Shown here piece after piece: positions 37,645 through 46,665 of a stretch of DNA of 64,000 bases (position 1 is the first letter of the stretch; each line of letters starts with the position of its first letter). Made by a program: the position numbers and the translations under genes. Source of the stretch: Deinococcus deserti VCD115 (GTDB lineage Bacteria; Deinococcota; Deinococci; Deinococcales; Deinococcaceae); the NCBI RefSeq assembly GCF_000020685.1, contig NC_012527.1, forward strand, positions 260,712 to 324,711. The letters run 5' to 3'. Below the pieces are notes generated by a model, which saw only the letters and a program-made list of their open reading frames with translations, had not been told where the DNA came from and did no database searches.

Positions 37645-38137
37645 ACCCCGGCCATTTCCAGCATCTATGAATCTTTTCTTTCATTCCGCTCTCTTGGCTC
37701 CCCGAGAAGATCCATGCCATCCCAAAGCCTCTTTTCCGCAAACGCGATCTGGATTTCTTGTACTTTTAGCTGTAGAACTGGTCCAGCGCGAAAAAACTTC
37801 GAAGGAAATTCGGTATCGATGAAGTCGTAGATACTCGATCTTTCAAAGCGAACGGCAGGGCTCGCAGGTCTTATGAATCGGAGGCGTCCGATTAGGGTAG
37901 CTCACACTATCGATACAGCGCAGCGCCAGCAGTAAATGCATCCTGAGCAAAGGTCTGGAGCGTTTCCAGGATAGGCCTACAGTTGCTGGCGCTTTCTCAT
38001 GTCTCATGCTGGCGCCCAGATATACGAGGTGGCTTCCCTGTTAAGTCCGACGAGTGAATGAAACTATGAGATCTTGATAGGAGCTTATACGCGAAGCTGC
38101 AAGAGACCTGAAAGAGCATACCTACTAGATTCGTCGT
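37645..38137. other. Intergenic stretch before the GGDEF gene
   Basis: About 490 bp with slightly lower GC. Apart from the -10-like element at 38126-38131, nothing was recognised. Confidence 0.35.
38126..38131 (+). promoter_or_regulatory. Candidate leaderless -10 for the GGDEF gene
   Basis: TAGATT ends 6 nt before the ATG at 38138. There is no Shine-Dalgarno, so a leaderless transcript fits. No clear -35 was found. Confidence 0.4.
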
Positions 38138-39664
38138 ATGCCGAGCGCGCCTCTACCAGAACAGGAATATGCACGTCTCCTGGAACTCGCTCGATACAAC
38201 ATTCTCGACACTGCACCTGAAGAGAGCTTTGATCGTCTGACCCGGCTCGCGGCCCGTACTTTGCGTGTGCCTGGAGTCATCCTGAACTTTGTGGATCAGG
38301 GACGGCAGTGGAGGAAATCCTGGTTTGGAGACGGGGAGACCAACTGCTCGCGGGAAGACTCGTTCTGCGCCTGGACCATCCTGTCTGACGACGTGCTGGC
38401 CGTGTCAGACGCCAGGGAAGACCCCCGGTTTCACGATTATAAGCTGGTGGTCGGAGATCCGAACATACGTATGTACGCTGGAGCGCCATTGGTTACGCCA
38501 TCGGGGCACCGCATTGGTTCACTGTGTGTCTTCAGCGCGGAGGCACGAGAACTTGACCTGGATGATCAGGCAACGCTGCGTGATCTGGCTGCACTTGTGA
38601 TGGATGAACTGGAACTCCGGCTGCATAATCATGTCCTTCAGTCGCAGATTAACCAGCAGGATCAGCAGCTTTGGGAATTGCGGCAAACGGTCGCCCACGC
38701 TCAGGTGCTGGAAGATATTAATGGCCTGACCGAGACTGCGACGACCCCTGAGGAAGTGACTCTGGCGGTGGCTGCCAAGATCGGCGAAGCAATCCATGCG
38801 GACTGGACTGGATTGATCGCCTTCTCTGGCAACGACGCGACCATACAGGTCGCCCACCATCAGCCTGATCTCAGTCCGGCTCTGCTGGCCTTTGCCTCTC
38901 GTTTACCGCAACTTCCGTGTGGTGTCACCCGGGGCATGCGTGGTGTAACGCATACAGCGTACATAGAGGATTACCGGCAGCATCCAGACGCTCTGCAAGA
39001 AGGTGTAGACGCTGGCTTTAAATCAGCTGCCCTGGTCCCCCTGGGTCAATATGGCGAGATTGAGTTTCTGCTGATTGCAGCCCGCGCCGAGCGAGGGAGT
39101 CGTGCTGCGTGGCGTAGCAGTGACCGGGCCTTGCTGGATGCTGCCGGCAGGACCGTACGAGCTGCCCTGGTACGCCGGGCAGCCCTGGAAGCCAGTCTGC
39201 TGGCTGCCCGACAGGACCGTCTGACGGGAATTGCCAACCGCCGGGCTTTCGATCACGATCTTGAGCTGCGGATGCAGGCAGGACAGCCTTTTACGTTCGC
39301 CTTGATGGATCTTGACGGGTTCAAGCAGGTGAACGACGTTGAGGGGCACGCACAGGGCGACCGCGTTCTCCAGGTGTTTGCCTTGGCTCTCCGTGACACG
39401 GTCAGCAGTTATGGGCAAGTCTACCGCTATGGTGGTGACGAGTTCGCCCTGCTTCTGGATCCTCTCACCGACGAGAGGGCACTGGAACATGTAGACAGCG
39501 CAGTACTTGCGGCGCGGCAGGTGACCACCCGGTTTGTGGGGGCCAGCGTCGGTATTGTGCAGATGGGAAACGAGGACAACCCGTACTGTCCGTCTGAGCT
39601 GCAACAGCGCGCTGATACCCGGATGTATGAAGTGAAAAGGCGCCGACAGGCTGCCCTGAACTGA
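38138..39664 (+). CDS. GAF-GAF-GGDEF diguanylate cyclase
   Basis: A 508-aa soluble signalling protein. Residues ~20-165 form a GAF domain (FDRLTRLAARTLRVPGVIL, CSREDSFCAWTI, YAGAPLVTPSGHRIGSLCV). After a short coiled coil, residues ~190-345 form a second, more divergent GAF. The C-terminal cyclase domain (~350-505) has DRLTGIANRRAFDHDL, FALMDLDGFKQVND and an intact GGDEF at 432-436. It should make cyclic di-GMP from GTP under control of a small ligand. The RxxD inhibitory site expected just before GGDEF is absent, so product feedback may be missing. It is monocistronic, probably leaderless. Confidence 0.93.
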   Translation: MPSAPLPEQEYARLLELARYNILDTAPEESFDRLTRLAARTLRVPGVILNFVDQGRQWRKSWFGDGETNCSREDSFCAWTILSDDVLAVSDAREDPRFHDYKLVVGDPNIRMYAGAPLVTPSGHRIGSLCVFSAEARELDLDDQATLRDLAALVMDELELRLHNHVLQSQINQQDQQLWELRQTVAHAQVLEDINGLTETATTPEEVTLAVAAKIGEAIHADWTGLIAFSGNDATIQVAHHQPDLSPALLAFASRLPQLPCGVTRGMRGVTHTAYIEDYRQHPDALQEGVDAGFKSAALVPLGQYGEIEFLLIAARAERGSRAAWRSSDRALLDAAGRTVRAALVRRAALEASLLAARQDRLTGIANRRAFDHDLELRMQAGQPFTFALMDLDGFKQVNDVEGHAQGDRVLQVFALALRDTVSSYGQVYRYGGDEFALLLDPLTDERALEHVDSAVLAARQVTTRFVGASVGIVQMGNEDNPYCPSELQQRADTRMYEVKRRRQAALN

Positions 39665-39930
39665 CCCACCGGCACTTGACTCGTCACGTCTTTTGTGAGC
39701 TTACGAAAACTTTTTCAACCAGCCAGGCAAAGCTTGGAAACATACCTCTGGCACCCCTACCGGGTGGCGTCAGGCTTTTCGGGAATTCCTGAACTCATGG
39801 GAACAAGGCTGGAGTGAATTTCACTGCTTCTACCTGTTCCGTCCGTAACTGGACGAGACAGTGATGATCATTGCTTTGGCATTCCGGGACGGACCTGATC
39901 AGAAAGACACGTGTCCTTATAGCCCTGGTG

Positions 39931-40284
39931 TCAGGAATCGTTTGAGTAGGGAGAGACAGAGCCATCGGTCCAGCCTCGTGAATCCAGCATACCCAGTTGA
40001 ACAGGCGCTCCTGTCAACAGGGGGAGGTCTTTGTCGTAGATTGCCCTGCGCAGGCGTTCGATGGCAGCGTTGATGGCTTTGTGGCCATGGTCTTCTAACG
40101 CCTCTTTTGTGATAACAACCACTCCAGCACGTCGGCCGCTGATCGCAATGATATTCAGACGGTCTGGATTGGCATCCACGTCAACCCCCAGACGAGTGCC
40201 GTCTGGAAGAGACAGATCGTTGATTATTTGTTGCACCACCTGTTTTGCTGCCGGAAGATCCATAAGGCATTGTGGCAGGGTCAT
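39931..40284 (-). CDS. Hypothetical protein (117 aa)
   Basis: An unrecognised small soluble protein. It has an N-terminal helix (PAAKQVVQQIINDLSL), a beta-rich middle (TRLGVDVDANPDRLNIIAISGRRAGVVVIT) and a second helix (HKAINAAIERLRRAIYDKDLP). The pattern of alternating strand and helix is that of a genuine small domain. The start could be the ATG at 40284 or one 7 codons later; neither has a strong ribosome site. No partner genes. Confidence 0.6.
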   Translation of the reverse strand: MTLPQCLMDLPAAKQVVQQIINDLSLPDGTRLGVDVDANPDRLNIIAISGRRAGVVVITKEALEDHGHKAINAAIERLRRAIYDKDLPLLTGAPVQLGMLDSRGWTDGSVSPYSNDS

Positions 40285-40496
40285 TCCACGCCGGAAAGCA
40301 CTCCAGGCTTGTGACGCGCTTCAGTGTGGCCAGATGAAAGCTCTGAATACCGAGCCGCACGGTTTCATAGCCAGGCCTACATTCTGGACACGCCCTTTGC
40401 CCATGACCCGGGAGGTCATATGAATTCAGCTGCCATCCAGTTACGGTCTGACGTACCGGATGGCTCTGAACACTTTTGATCGCCAGGCGACGGCAG

Positions 40497-40790
40497 TCAA
40501 AAGCACCACTCCGGCACTCGATCGGCTGGCTTCGTGATCATGAACACCACCTTGATTCCCCGGAAGAAAAGGAATGATGACTCAGAGCTGTCCTCCCCTA
40601 CCCGTGCAATTGCACTCACCAGAATGTCGATGGTGGTGGTGGCCTGATCTTCAATAGACGCTGAGGCAGGCTTTGAAGAAGGTGCCGATCATGCCCTTTC
40701 CTTCGTACAGGAGATATTTCGTCAGGCCGTCATAACTGCCCAGTACTCCAAAGCAGGTACTACTCCAGACGCTGACAGGTGGCTTTACGC
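40497..40790 (-). pseudogene. Possible frameshifted small gene
   Basis: Two adjacent minus-strand frames look coding but are out of phase. The upstream part reads TCFGVLGSYDGLTKYLLY then EGKGMIGTFFKACLS and stops. One frame over, it continues SIEDQATTTIDILVSAIA and SSFLFFRGIKVVFMITKP to a stop at 40497. A single-base indel near 40665 would join them. No family is recognised and no start signal was found, so this is tentative. Confidence 0.25.
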
Positions 40791-40956
40791 GACAGGAATC
40801 CGCTCATTTTCCCGTGGCGTCAGACCCTGCGTGTCTTGTCAGGAGAACCCGCTACATTCATATGTAGTTTCGTCTCAAGGGACAACTTCAGGATCATGGA
40901 GGAGAGAGCCTGCCTTCGTTCTGCCACGCACCGGGGAAACCGGTACAGTTCACGGT

Positions 40957-41703
40957 GTGACGTCACCTGGTTTCTCACCGCTGACCTATCTCGTTCCTCT
41001 GGACGGACGCGTGGGTCCCACCTGGGTCACCGAACAGGCCATTGAGTTGGCCAGTGCCCATGGAGGAACGGTGCTGGGTCTGTCGACGCTGAAAGGACCA
41101 GAGGCCCAGAACGACTTACATTCGTTTCAGGAGCGCTGCAGAGTCACTGGGATAGCTGCCAGAAGCCTTCATCTCCCTGGCCCGCGATTCCAGGGAATCA
41201 TGGAGGCGAGCAAGCGAGCTGACCTTGTTATGGTCGCCTGGACTGCAGAAAGTGCCCGCGTCCTCGACTTCTCCACCTTTGGCGCACTTGTCCGGCACGC
41301 GACATGTCCAGTCTGGATTGCGCCGCCCTCAGGCCGGGTTCCCGCTGAATTGACCGTCGCCTTTCATGGTCAACGCAAAGCATTTCACGCCATCGCGCAG
41401 GCCGCCAAGCTGGCACAGACCTGGCAGCTTCCGGTCGACACGCTGGTGGTCGCTGAGGGACCCGACATCAATGACCATGACACGCTGATTGCCCGGCAGG
41501 AATTGCGCGCGAGGAACGTGATTGAGCGGCACAGCCGTTATGAGCGGGGCGTCACCGGCGAAATTCTGGCCGCAGCGACCTCGCCGGACCAACTGCTGAT
41601 TATGGGTGGCGCCGGAGACGGCCCATTTTTTGGTCTGACGCTCAGCCGGATTGTCCGACAAGTGCTGCGGTTGCCTCGCGGCCCGGTCCTCATCTGCCCA
41701 TAA
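40957..41703 (+). CDS. Universal stress protein, tandem UspA domains
   Basis: A 248-aa protein with two UspA-like folds. The first begins LTYLVPLDGRVGPTWVTEQAIELA and includes ADLVMVAWTAESARVLDFSTFGALVRHATCPVWIAPP. The second (~128-248) ends with LLIMGGAGDGPFFGLTLSR and LPRGPVLICP, a partial match to the Usp ATP-binding loop. It is probably a cytoplasmic stress-response protein. The frame is open further upstream to 40831, but the fold begins at the first strand just after the GTG at 40957, so that start is preferred. No ribosome site is clear. Confidence 0.75.
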   Translation: MTSPGFSPLTYLVPLDGRVGPTWVTEQAIELASAHGGTVLGLSTLKGPEAQNDLHSFQERCRVTGIAARSLHLPGPRFQGIMEASKRADLVMVAWTAESARVLDFSTFGALVRHATCPVWIAPPSGRVPAELTVAFHGQRKAFHAIAQAAKLAQTWQLPVDTLVVAEGPDINDHDTLIARQELRARNVIERHSRYERGVTGEILAAATSPDQLLIMGGAGDGPFFGLTLSRIVRQVLRLPRGPVLICP

Positions 41704-41973
41704 GGTCAGAGTTAAGGTCCCTGACAGACCGCCCAGCTTGTATTCAGAAAGGGCTTGAGCAAACAATCGCCAGAAAGACTAACGGGCTGTGACAATACTG
41801 CAGCCAAAGGGCCTGAGGCTCTCCGGTAAGCAAGCGTGTTGATAGTTCAAGAACTCCTTCCTTTGGAACCAGCTCGACACGTTTCCCGCAGGGTGATCCA
41901 CGAAACCCGGTTCGAGGCTTGAGGCAAGCAACTGCGTGCCGCCAGATCAAGCAACGGAAACTTTGGCAGCAAG

Positions 41974-41979
41974 TATGGT
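41974..41979 (+). promoter_or_regulatory. Candidate leaderless -10 before the methyltransferase remnant
   Basis: TATGGT ends 6 nt before the ATG at 41986, matching the TANNNT-N6 pattern seen elsewhere in the window. Confidence 0.3.
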
Positions 41980-41985
41980 TTGACA

Positions 41986-42547
41986 ATGAATACCTCAAAT
42001 AATCCTCGGAGGGTCATTCTTGGAGCAGGTGAGCAGGCGTGGGAAGTATGGATTCCCACCCAGCAGGAACAGCTTGACCTGCTTAACAGACAGAGCTTTG
42101 AAGCGTACTTCGGTGCACAGAAAGCAGATTTTGTTTCTCTGCGAACATGTGTGGGAACATCTGACGGAAGCTCAAGGGCGCGAGGCGGCCAGGCTCTGCT
42201 TTGACTTCTTACGTCCGGGTGGTCTTTTGCGTTGTGCTGTACCTGATCGTAATTTTCCTGATAGCGAATACCAGAACATCGTGAAAGTAGGCGGCCCAGG
42301 TCCCGCTGATCATCCTGCCTCCGATCACAAGATGGTCTATTATGCCGAGCTGTTCACATCCGTTTTCGAAGACGCCGGTTTCGACGTCGATTTACTGGAA
42401 TATTGCGATAGAGAAGGACGTTTTCACTATCATCAATGGGATTTATCCACAGGACTGGTGTACCGCTCGCTGCTCAGTGACCACCGCAACACTGGGGGTC
42501 AGATCGGCTTTGTCTCCATTATTCTGGACGCCCGTAAGCCCTCCTGA
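41986..42547 (+). pseudogene. Frameshifted SAM-dependent methyltransferase
   Basis: The first frame (from 41986) encodes RRVILGAGEQAWEVWIPT and LDLLNRQSFEAYFGAQKADF, the glycine-rich SAM-binding start. The continuation is in the +1 frame: LCEHVWEHLTEAQG, LCFDFLRPGGLLRCAVPD, GPGPADHPASDHKMVYY and FEDAGFDVDLLEYCDREG to a stop at 42547. Removing one T from the TTT at 42134-42136 joins the two into an intact class I methyltransferase of about 186 residues. Either the gene is a recent pseudogene or the base is a sequencing error. No partner gene is linked. Confidence 0.75.
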
Positions 42548-42745
42548 TGCTCGGTCCTGAGCTGCGGTTGTGGGCAATCACTGCGGAGGGCTGACATCAG
42601 GCGCTCGAAGAAGTCAATAGTCTGAAGTGAGTCATCCTGACCATGCCGGTGGTTCCGGGAAACGTGCTACTCCCTAATCAGTGACAGGTTCCCTGGCCCG
42701 CAGACGTCCGAGGCGTGGCTCCGGGTGGTATGAATAGTTTTACTG

Positions 42746-43879
42746 ATGACTCAATCCCTGCAGGACCTTTTGGCCGCCCTGGTGCGGATCAACTCTATCA
42801 ATCCGTCGCTGGTGCCTGGAGCGGCAGGAGAAGCCGAACTGGCGACCTTTGTCGCAGGCTGGCTCCAGGATCACGGTATCGAAGCGGTGATTGACGAGGC
42901 TGCTCCCGGGCGGCTCAGTGTGATCGGCACGGTGCGGGGCACGGGGGGCGGCCGTTCACTGCTGCTGAATGCCCATCTCGACACAGTGGGCACAGACCAT
43001 ATGCCAGAAGCTTTCAATCCGGTGGTTCGCGATGGCCGCATGTATGGCCGCGGCACGTACGACATGAAAGGCGGGCTGGCCGCCTGTCTGTTCGCTCTTC
43101 TTGATGCCAGAGAAGCTGGCCTGCGTGGAGACGTCATTCTGGCAGCAGTTGCCGATGAGGAACATGCCAGCCTCGGCATGCAGTCCGTGCTGAAGACCGT
43201 GAGGGCCGACGCGGCCATCGTCACCGAACCGACCAGTCTGCAGCTGTGCGTGGCCCATAAAGGATTCACGTGGCATGAGATCACCACTCATGGGCGCGCG
43301 GCGCACGGGTCCCGTCCGGACCTCGGAACAGACGCCATCGCGCATATGGGCCGCGTGCTCGTTCGCCTTGAAGCTCTTCAGCGCGAACTTGAGGAGCGTC
43401 CGCCTCACCCCCTGCTGGGCCACGCTTCTGTACATGCCTCGCTGATCACCGGAGGTCAGGAACTCTCCAGTTATCCGGAACGCTGCACCCTCCAGATCGA
43501 ACGCCGGACCCTCCCTGGGGAGACGCGGGACGAGGTTGAACAAGAATGGACCGCGCTCCTGGGCGAGTTGGCTCAGGACCCGCAGTTTCATGCCGAGCAC
43601 CGCATCACCCTGCTGAGGGAACCTTTCGGGGTCTCAGAGGAAGCGCCCATCGTTCAGGTGCTTCACGCCCAGGCTGCACAGGTACTTGGAGAGGCTCCGC
43701 AGCACATCGGACAGACGTTCTGGATGGACGCGGCCTTTCTCGCCGGCGCCGGCATTCCCACAGTGGTATTTGGTCCTCATGGCACCGGCGCACATGCCAC
43801 CGAGGAATGGGTTGATCTGGCCTCCGTAGAGCAGTGCCGGGCCGTCCTGAGCGCCACCGTACGCGCTTTCTGTGCGTAA
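42746..43879 (+). CDS. M20 family metallopeptidase (ArgE/DapE type)
   Basis: A 377-aa zinc-dependent deacylase/peptidase. Catalytic landmarks are LLLNAHLDTVG (zinc His and Asp), MYGRGTYDMKGGLAA (bridging Asp), VADEEHASLGMQSV (general-base Glu and zinc Glu), TEPTSLQLCVAHKG, and the dimerisation-domain HGRAAHGSRPDLGTDAI. The terminal zinc His is in GPHGTGAHATEEW. It hydrolyses an N-acyl or peptide bond of a small amino compound. The diaminopropionate ammonia-lyase gene follows after 21 nt, the same pairing as E. coli ygeY-ygeX, suggesting it releases the lyase substrate. A TAGTTT hexamer lies 5 nt before the ATG, hinting at a leaderless transcript. Confidence 0.88.
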   Translation: MTQSLQDLLAALVRINSINPSLVPGAAGEAELATFVAGWLQDHGIEAVIDEAAPGRLSVIGTVRGTGGGRSLLLNAHLDTVGTDHMPEAFNPVVRDGRMYGRGTYDMKGGLAACLFALLDAREAGLRGDVILAAVADEEHASLGMQSVLKTVRADAAIVTEPTSLQLCVAHKGFTWHEITTHGRAAHGSRPDLGTDAIAHMGRVLVRLEALQRELEERPPHPLLGHASVHASLITGGQELSSYPERCTLQIERRTLPGETRDEVEQEWTALLGELAQDPQFHAEHRITLLREPFGVSEEAPIVQVLHAQAAQVLGEAPQHIGQTFWMDAAFLAGAGIPTVVFGPHGTGAHATEEWVDLASVEQCRAVLSATVRAFCA

Positions 43880-43900
43880 TTGCGCCTATCTGGAGACTGC

Positions 43901-45049
43901 ATGACCACACAGACTGATCAACCGCGTTTCTATTTCAACCCGGCTGTCCAGACCTTCGCTGCTGCTGTAGAGCCGGAAGTGCTGGAGTTTCACCGCAAAC
44001 TTCCCGGCTACCTGCCGACTCCCCTGGTTCGCGCGCCTCGTCTGGCCGAGGCGCTGAACGTGGCCGAGGCCTGGGTCAAAGATGAAGCCAGCCGCCTCGG
44101 CCTGCCTGCCTACAAGATCCTCGGGGCTTCCTGGGCGACCTACCGGGAACTCGACACCCGGTTCGGCCCGTTCCGTCCATGGCAGTCCCTTGCAGAACTG
44201 GCCGCGCAACTTTCACCCCACAGGCCCCTGACCCTGGTGGCGGCCACGGACGGTAACCACGGACGCGCCGTGGCCCGCACCGCCCGGTGGCTGGGCCTGG
44301 CTGCACACATTCTGGTGCCGGAAGATATGGTCCGGGCCCGCATACAGGCGATTGAAGAGGAAGGCGCACAGGTACAGATCGTCCGCGGCTCCTACGACGA
44401 CGCGGTGGAAGCCTCAGCACGTCTTGCAGACGCTGCCCATCTGGTCATCAGTGATACGGCATGGGATGGGTACACCCGTGTGCCAGGCTGGGTGATCGCC
44501 GGATACAGCACCATTTTTCAGGAGATAGACGCGCAGCTCGCACAACAGGGCGCGCGGCCACCACACCTGGTGGCCGCGCAGATGGGCGTCGGATCACTTG
44601 CCGCCGCGGTGGTTGGCCATTACCGCACTCCGGCTCGTCAGACGCAGGTGGCAGGTGTCGAGCCGACCCGCGCCGACTGCGTTCTGCGTTCCCTGGAAGC
44701 CGGGCGACCCACAGAGGTTCCCGGACCGCACACCTCGATGATGGCTGGGCTCAACTGCGGCAACACGTCTCCCCTGGCCTGGCCGCTGTTGCAGGGCGGC
44801 CTGAGTGCGTCCATGGCAATTCCGGATGAGCGGGCCGAGCAGGCCATGCGTCTGCTGGCTCAGGACGGCGTGACCTCAGGAGAAAGCGGGGCGGCCGGGG
44901 CGGGAGGACTGCTTGAACTCCTGGCCGGGTCCCAGGCTCAGGCGTCCCGGCGCACACTGGGCATAACGCCGCAAAGCACCGTTCTGGTGATCTCCACGGA
45001 GGGAGCAACGGACCCGGCCGCCTACGCCCGCATCGTTCCCACCTCATGA
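43901..45049 (+). CDS. dpaL: Diaminopropionate ammonia-lyase
   Basis: A 382-aa fold-type II PLP enzyme converting 2,3-diaminopropionate to pyruvate and two ammonia. The PLP Lys72 lies in LPAYKILGA. The phosphate/cofactor-site stretch VAATDGNHGRAVARTARWLG and the TAWDGYTRVPGWVIAGYSTIFQE region are characteristic of DpaL rather than threonine dehydratase. SMMAGLNCGNTSPLAWP and SGESGAAGAGGLLE are also typical. The start at 43901 has GGAG just upstream. It is co-transcribed with the M20 peptidase; together they would degrade an acylated or peptidyl diaminopropionate. Confidence 0.88.
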   Translation: MTTQTDQPRFYFNPAVQTFAAAVEPEVLEFHRKLPGYLPTPLVRAPRLAEALNVAEAWVKDEASRLGLPAYKILGASWATYRELDTRFGPFRPWQSLAELAAQLSPHRPLTLVAATDGNHGRAVARTARWLGLAAHILVPEDMVRARIQAIEEEGAQVQIVRGSYDDAVEASARLADAAHLVISDTAWDGYTRVPGWVIAGYSTIFQEIDAQLAQQGARPPHLVAAQMGVGSLAAAVVGHYRTPARQTQVAGVEPTRADCVLRSLEAGRPTEVPGPHTSMMAGLNCGNTSPLAWPLLQGGLSASMAIPDERAEQAMRLLAQDGVTSGESGAAGAGGLLELLAGSQAQASRRTLGITPQSTVLVISTEGATDPAAYARIVPTS

Positions 45050-45051
45050 AA

Positions 45052-45067
45052 ACGCCTGTGGAGGCGT
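45052..45067 (+). terminator. Short hairpin after dpaL
   Basis: ACGCCT / AGGCGT with a GTGG loop, 2 nt after the dpaL stop. There is no T-run, so it is a weak terminator at best. Confidence 0.4.
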
Positions 45068-45130
45068 GAAGCCCACGTACATTCCGGGAGTGAGCCGAGA
45101 TTCAAAAGTCAGGGTTTGGCCTTGCAACGG

Positions 45131-45536
45131 TCACAAGAAACATCCGGCAGTCGATTTGACCTGCTGGCGACAAAAGTCTGCATGTTGTCCGGCTGACCGC
45201 CGGGCCTGTGGCCACAAGGCAATACGACGAGCCAGCCTCGCCGCATTTTCAGAGCCCCTGGCCCTGATCGGTTCACAACCAGGAAGAGGCCAGGTCAGAG
45301 AAAGGGTGACCGTCACGCTGTCGGTCCGGCGATTCAGGTTGACGTCGTCCGGTTCGACCCAGGCAGCGAGAGAGAACAGATCCAAGGCCAAGGATGACTT
45401 TGGTTCCCAGGGTGTGGGCGTCATTGATGGGCCAGCCCACATTGACCCAGGCACCGTGGGTGAAGTCCAGGTGAGTAGAGCGCAGCACCATTCCCGACTC
45501 GAAGGGAGGGCCCGAATGTCTGAGCGTAATTGTCAT
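45131..45536 (-). pseudogene. Frameshifted hypothetical gene beside the origin
   Basis: A minus-strand frame starting MTITLRHSGPPFESG and VLRSTHLDFTHGAWVNVGW runs well to THTLGTKVILG-type sequence, then turns Arg/Gln-rich. From about 45390 the next frame continues smoothly: DLFSLAAWVEPDDVNLNRR, DSVTVTLSLTWPLPGCEP, to a stop at 45131. A one-base indel in the CCTTGGCCTTGG region would restore a protein of about 134 residues. No family is recognised. Confidence 0.35.
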
Positions 45537-45875
45537 AACTCAACGGCCTCTGTGCAGGCGGCGGGGTCTGCACGGTGCAACAAACTGTGAAGGTCTTCTC
45601 TCTCCTCCATGGGGGAGTGTCCTGCCCATCGGCCACCAGGTAACCGGGCTGAGACTTTTCCATTTCAGCCGATCTACAGCATTCAGAGCTGCCACCAAAG
45701 AGTCGAACACTCCTGACCTGGACGGAGGGTTCCAGGCGTGAGTACGGGCGTCTCGATCCATAACAATCAGGCCCGCAGTCTGGAACAGGCCGGCTGCCCA
45801 GAGCAGAAGGTTTAGAAAACAGCCTCTGCTCAAGCTTGAGCCTTACCGGACATCCTGCTGCCGGGTGTTGCCCGA
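45537..45875. other. Intergenic stretch left of the iterons
   Basis: About 340 bp. One minus-strand frame begins MEKSQPGYLVADGQDTPPW and could be an upstream remnant of the frameshifted gene at 45131-45536. Nothing else was recognised. Confidence 0.3.
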
Positions 45876-46544
45876 CGACACACCTGAGCGATTTCTTCTC
45901 ATAGGTCGCTGTGAATCCTTCCCAACATGACTCAGCAACGACATACCTGAGCGATTCAGTGTAAAGACACCCTCCTGATGAGGTGAGTTCTCGGCTTTGA
46001 TCAGCGACACACCTGAGTGATTTGTACGAAACGGTTCTGTTGGACGGATACAAACCACACGGGCATACCGACGACACACCTGAGCGATGAGGGCGCCGCA
46101 TCTGGTCGTTGTGATTCCAGCACGGGTAGCACAACCTTGATGGAACCGGGCTTGAAACTGCGTTCTAAATGGACACTCACCCCGACGACATACCTGAGCG
46201 ATCCACGAGCCAATGGCATGACTGAAGCCGGTGGAAAGTTCAAACCTCTGAAGAAACTGGTCATCCGCTCCACGACACACCTGAGCGATTACCATTCCAG
46301 ACGACGACATACCTGAGCGATTCTCCACGACACACCTGAGCGAATGCCCTGGCTGCGTCGGCGACACACTTGAGTAATGTTGGAAAGCAGCAACGACATA
46401 CCTGAGCGATCAATGGCGACATACCTGAGCGGTTCTATACGACACACCTGAGCGGTTCGCCAGCGGTCCTGCGACACACCTGAGCGATTTGTGCGTCAAG
46501 ACGACGACATACTTGAGCGATTCTCCACGACACACCTGAGCGAT
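45876..46544 (+). repeat. Replication origin iteron array (15 direct repeats)
   Basis: Fifteen copies of a 17-bp direct repeat, consensus CGACAYACYTGAGYGAT. They begin at 45876, 45939, 46005, 46072, 46186, 46273, 46305, 46328, 46362, 46394, 46417, 46440, 46472, 46505 and 46528. Position 6 is C in some copies and T in others. Spacing is wide on the left (63-114 bp) and tight on the right (23 or 32-34 bp, close to two or three DNA turns), so initiator molecules would line up on one face. The array ends about 120 bp before repA. This is the organisation of an iteron-controlled plasmid origin. Confidence 0.93.
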
Positions 46545-46591
46545 ATGTCGAAAAGTGGCTCTCTGGCACGGTGTTTCCTGCTCGTATCTTG

Positions 46592-46605
46592 ATGATGATC
46601 ATCAT
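46592..46605. promoter_or_regulatory. Perfect 14-bp palindrome upstream of repA
   Basis: ATGATGATCATCAT sits in AT-rich DNA between the last iteron and the repA start. It could be an operator for RepA autorepression or part of the melting region of the origin. Function is inferred from symmetry and location. Confidence 0.45.
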
Positions 46606-46650
46606 TCTTTTAATTCAAATATTTTCTTCAAAAGGAACGTAGAATTCATC
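46606..46650. other. AT-rich segment, probable origin unwinding region
   Basis: A T/A-dense stretch (about 46606-46634) in otherwise GC-rich DNA, next to the iterons and palindrome. Such segments are where iteron origins usually melt. No DnaA box was found by eye. Confidence 0.4.
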
Positions 46651-46665
46651 AATCAAGGAGACCGT

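Noticed and set aside
45066..45590. 174-codon plus-strand frame after dpaL
   Set aside because: Cys/Arg/His-rich composition; the minus strand has a more protein-like, though frameshifted, reading.
45421..46367. Minus-strand open frames of 237 and 174 codons across the iterons
   Set aside because: They consist of the repeated translation of the iterons (SLRCVV / AQVCR), with no ribosome site.
45876..46544. Possible CRISPR array
   Set aside because: The 17-bp repeats are too short and the gaps vary from 6 to 97 bp; copies lie next to a replication initiator gene. They are iterons.
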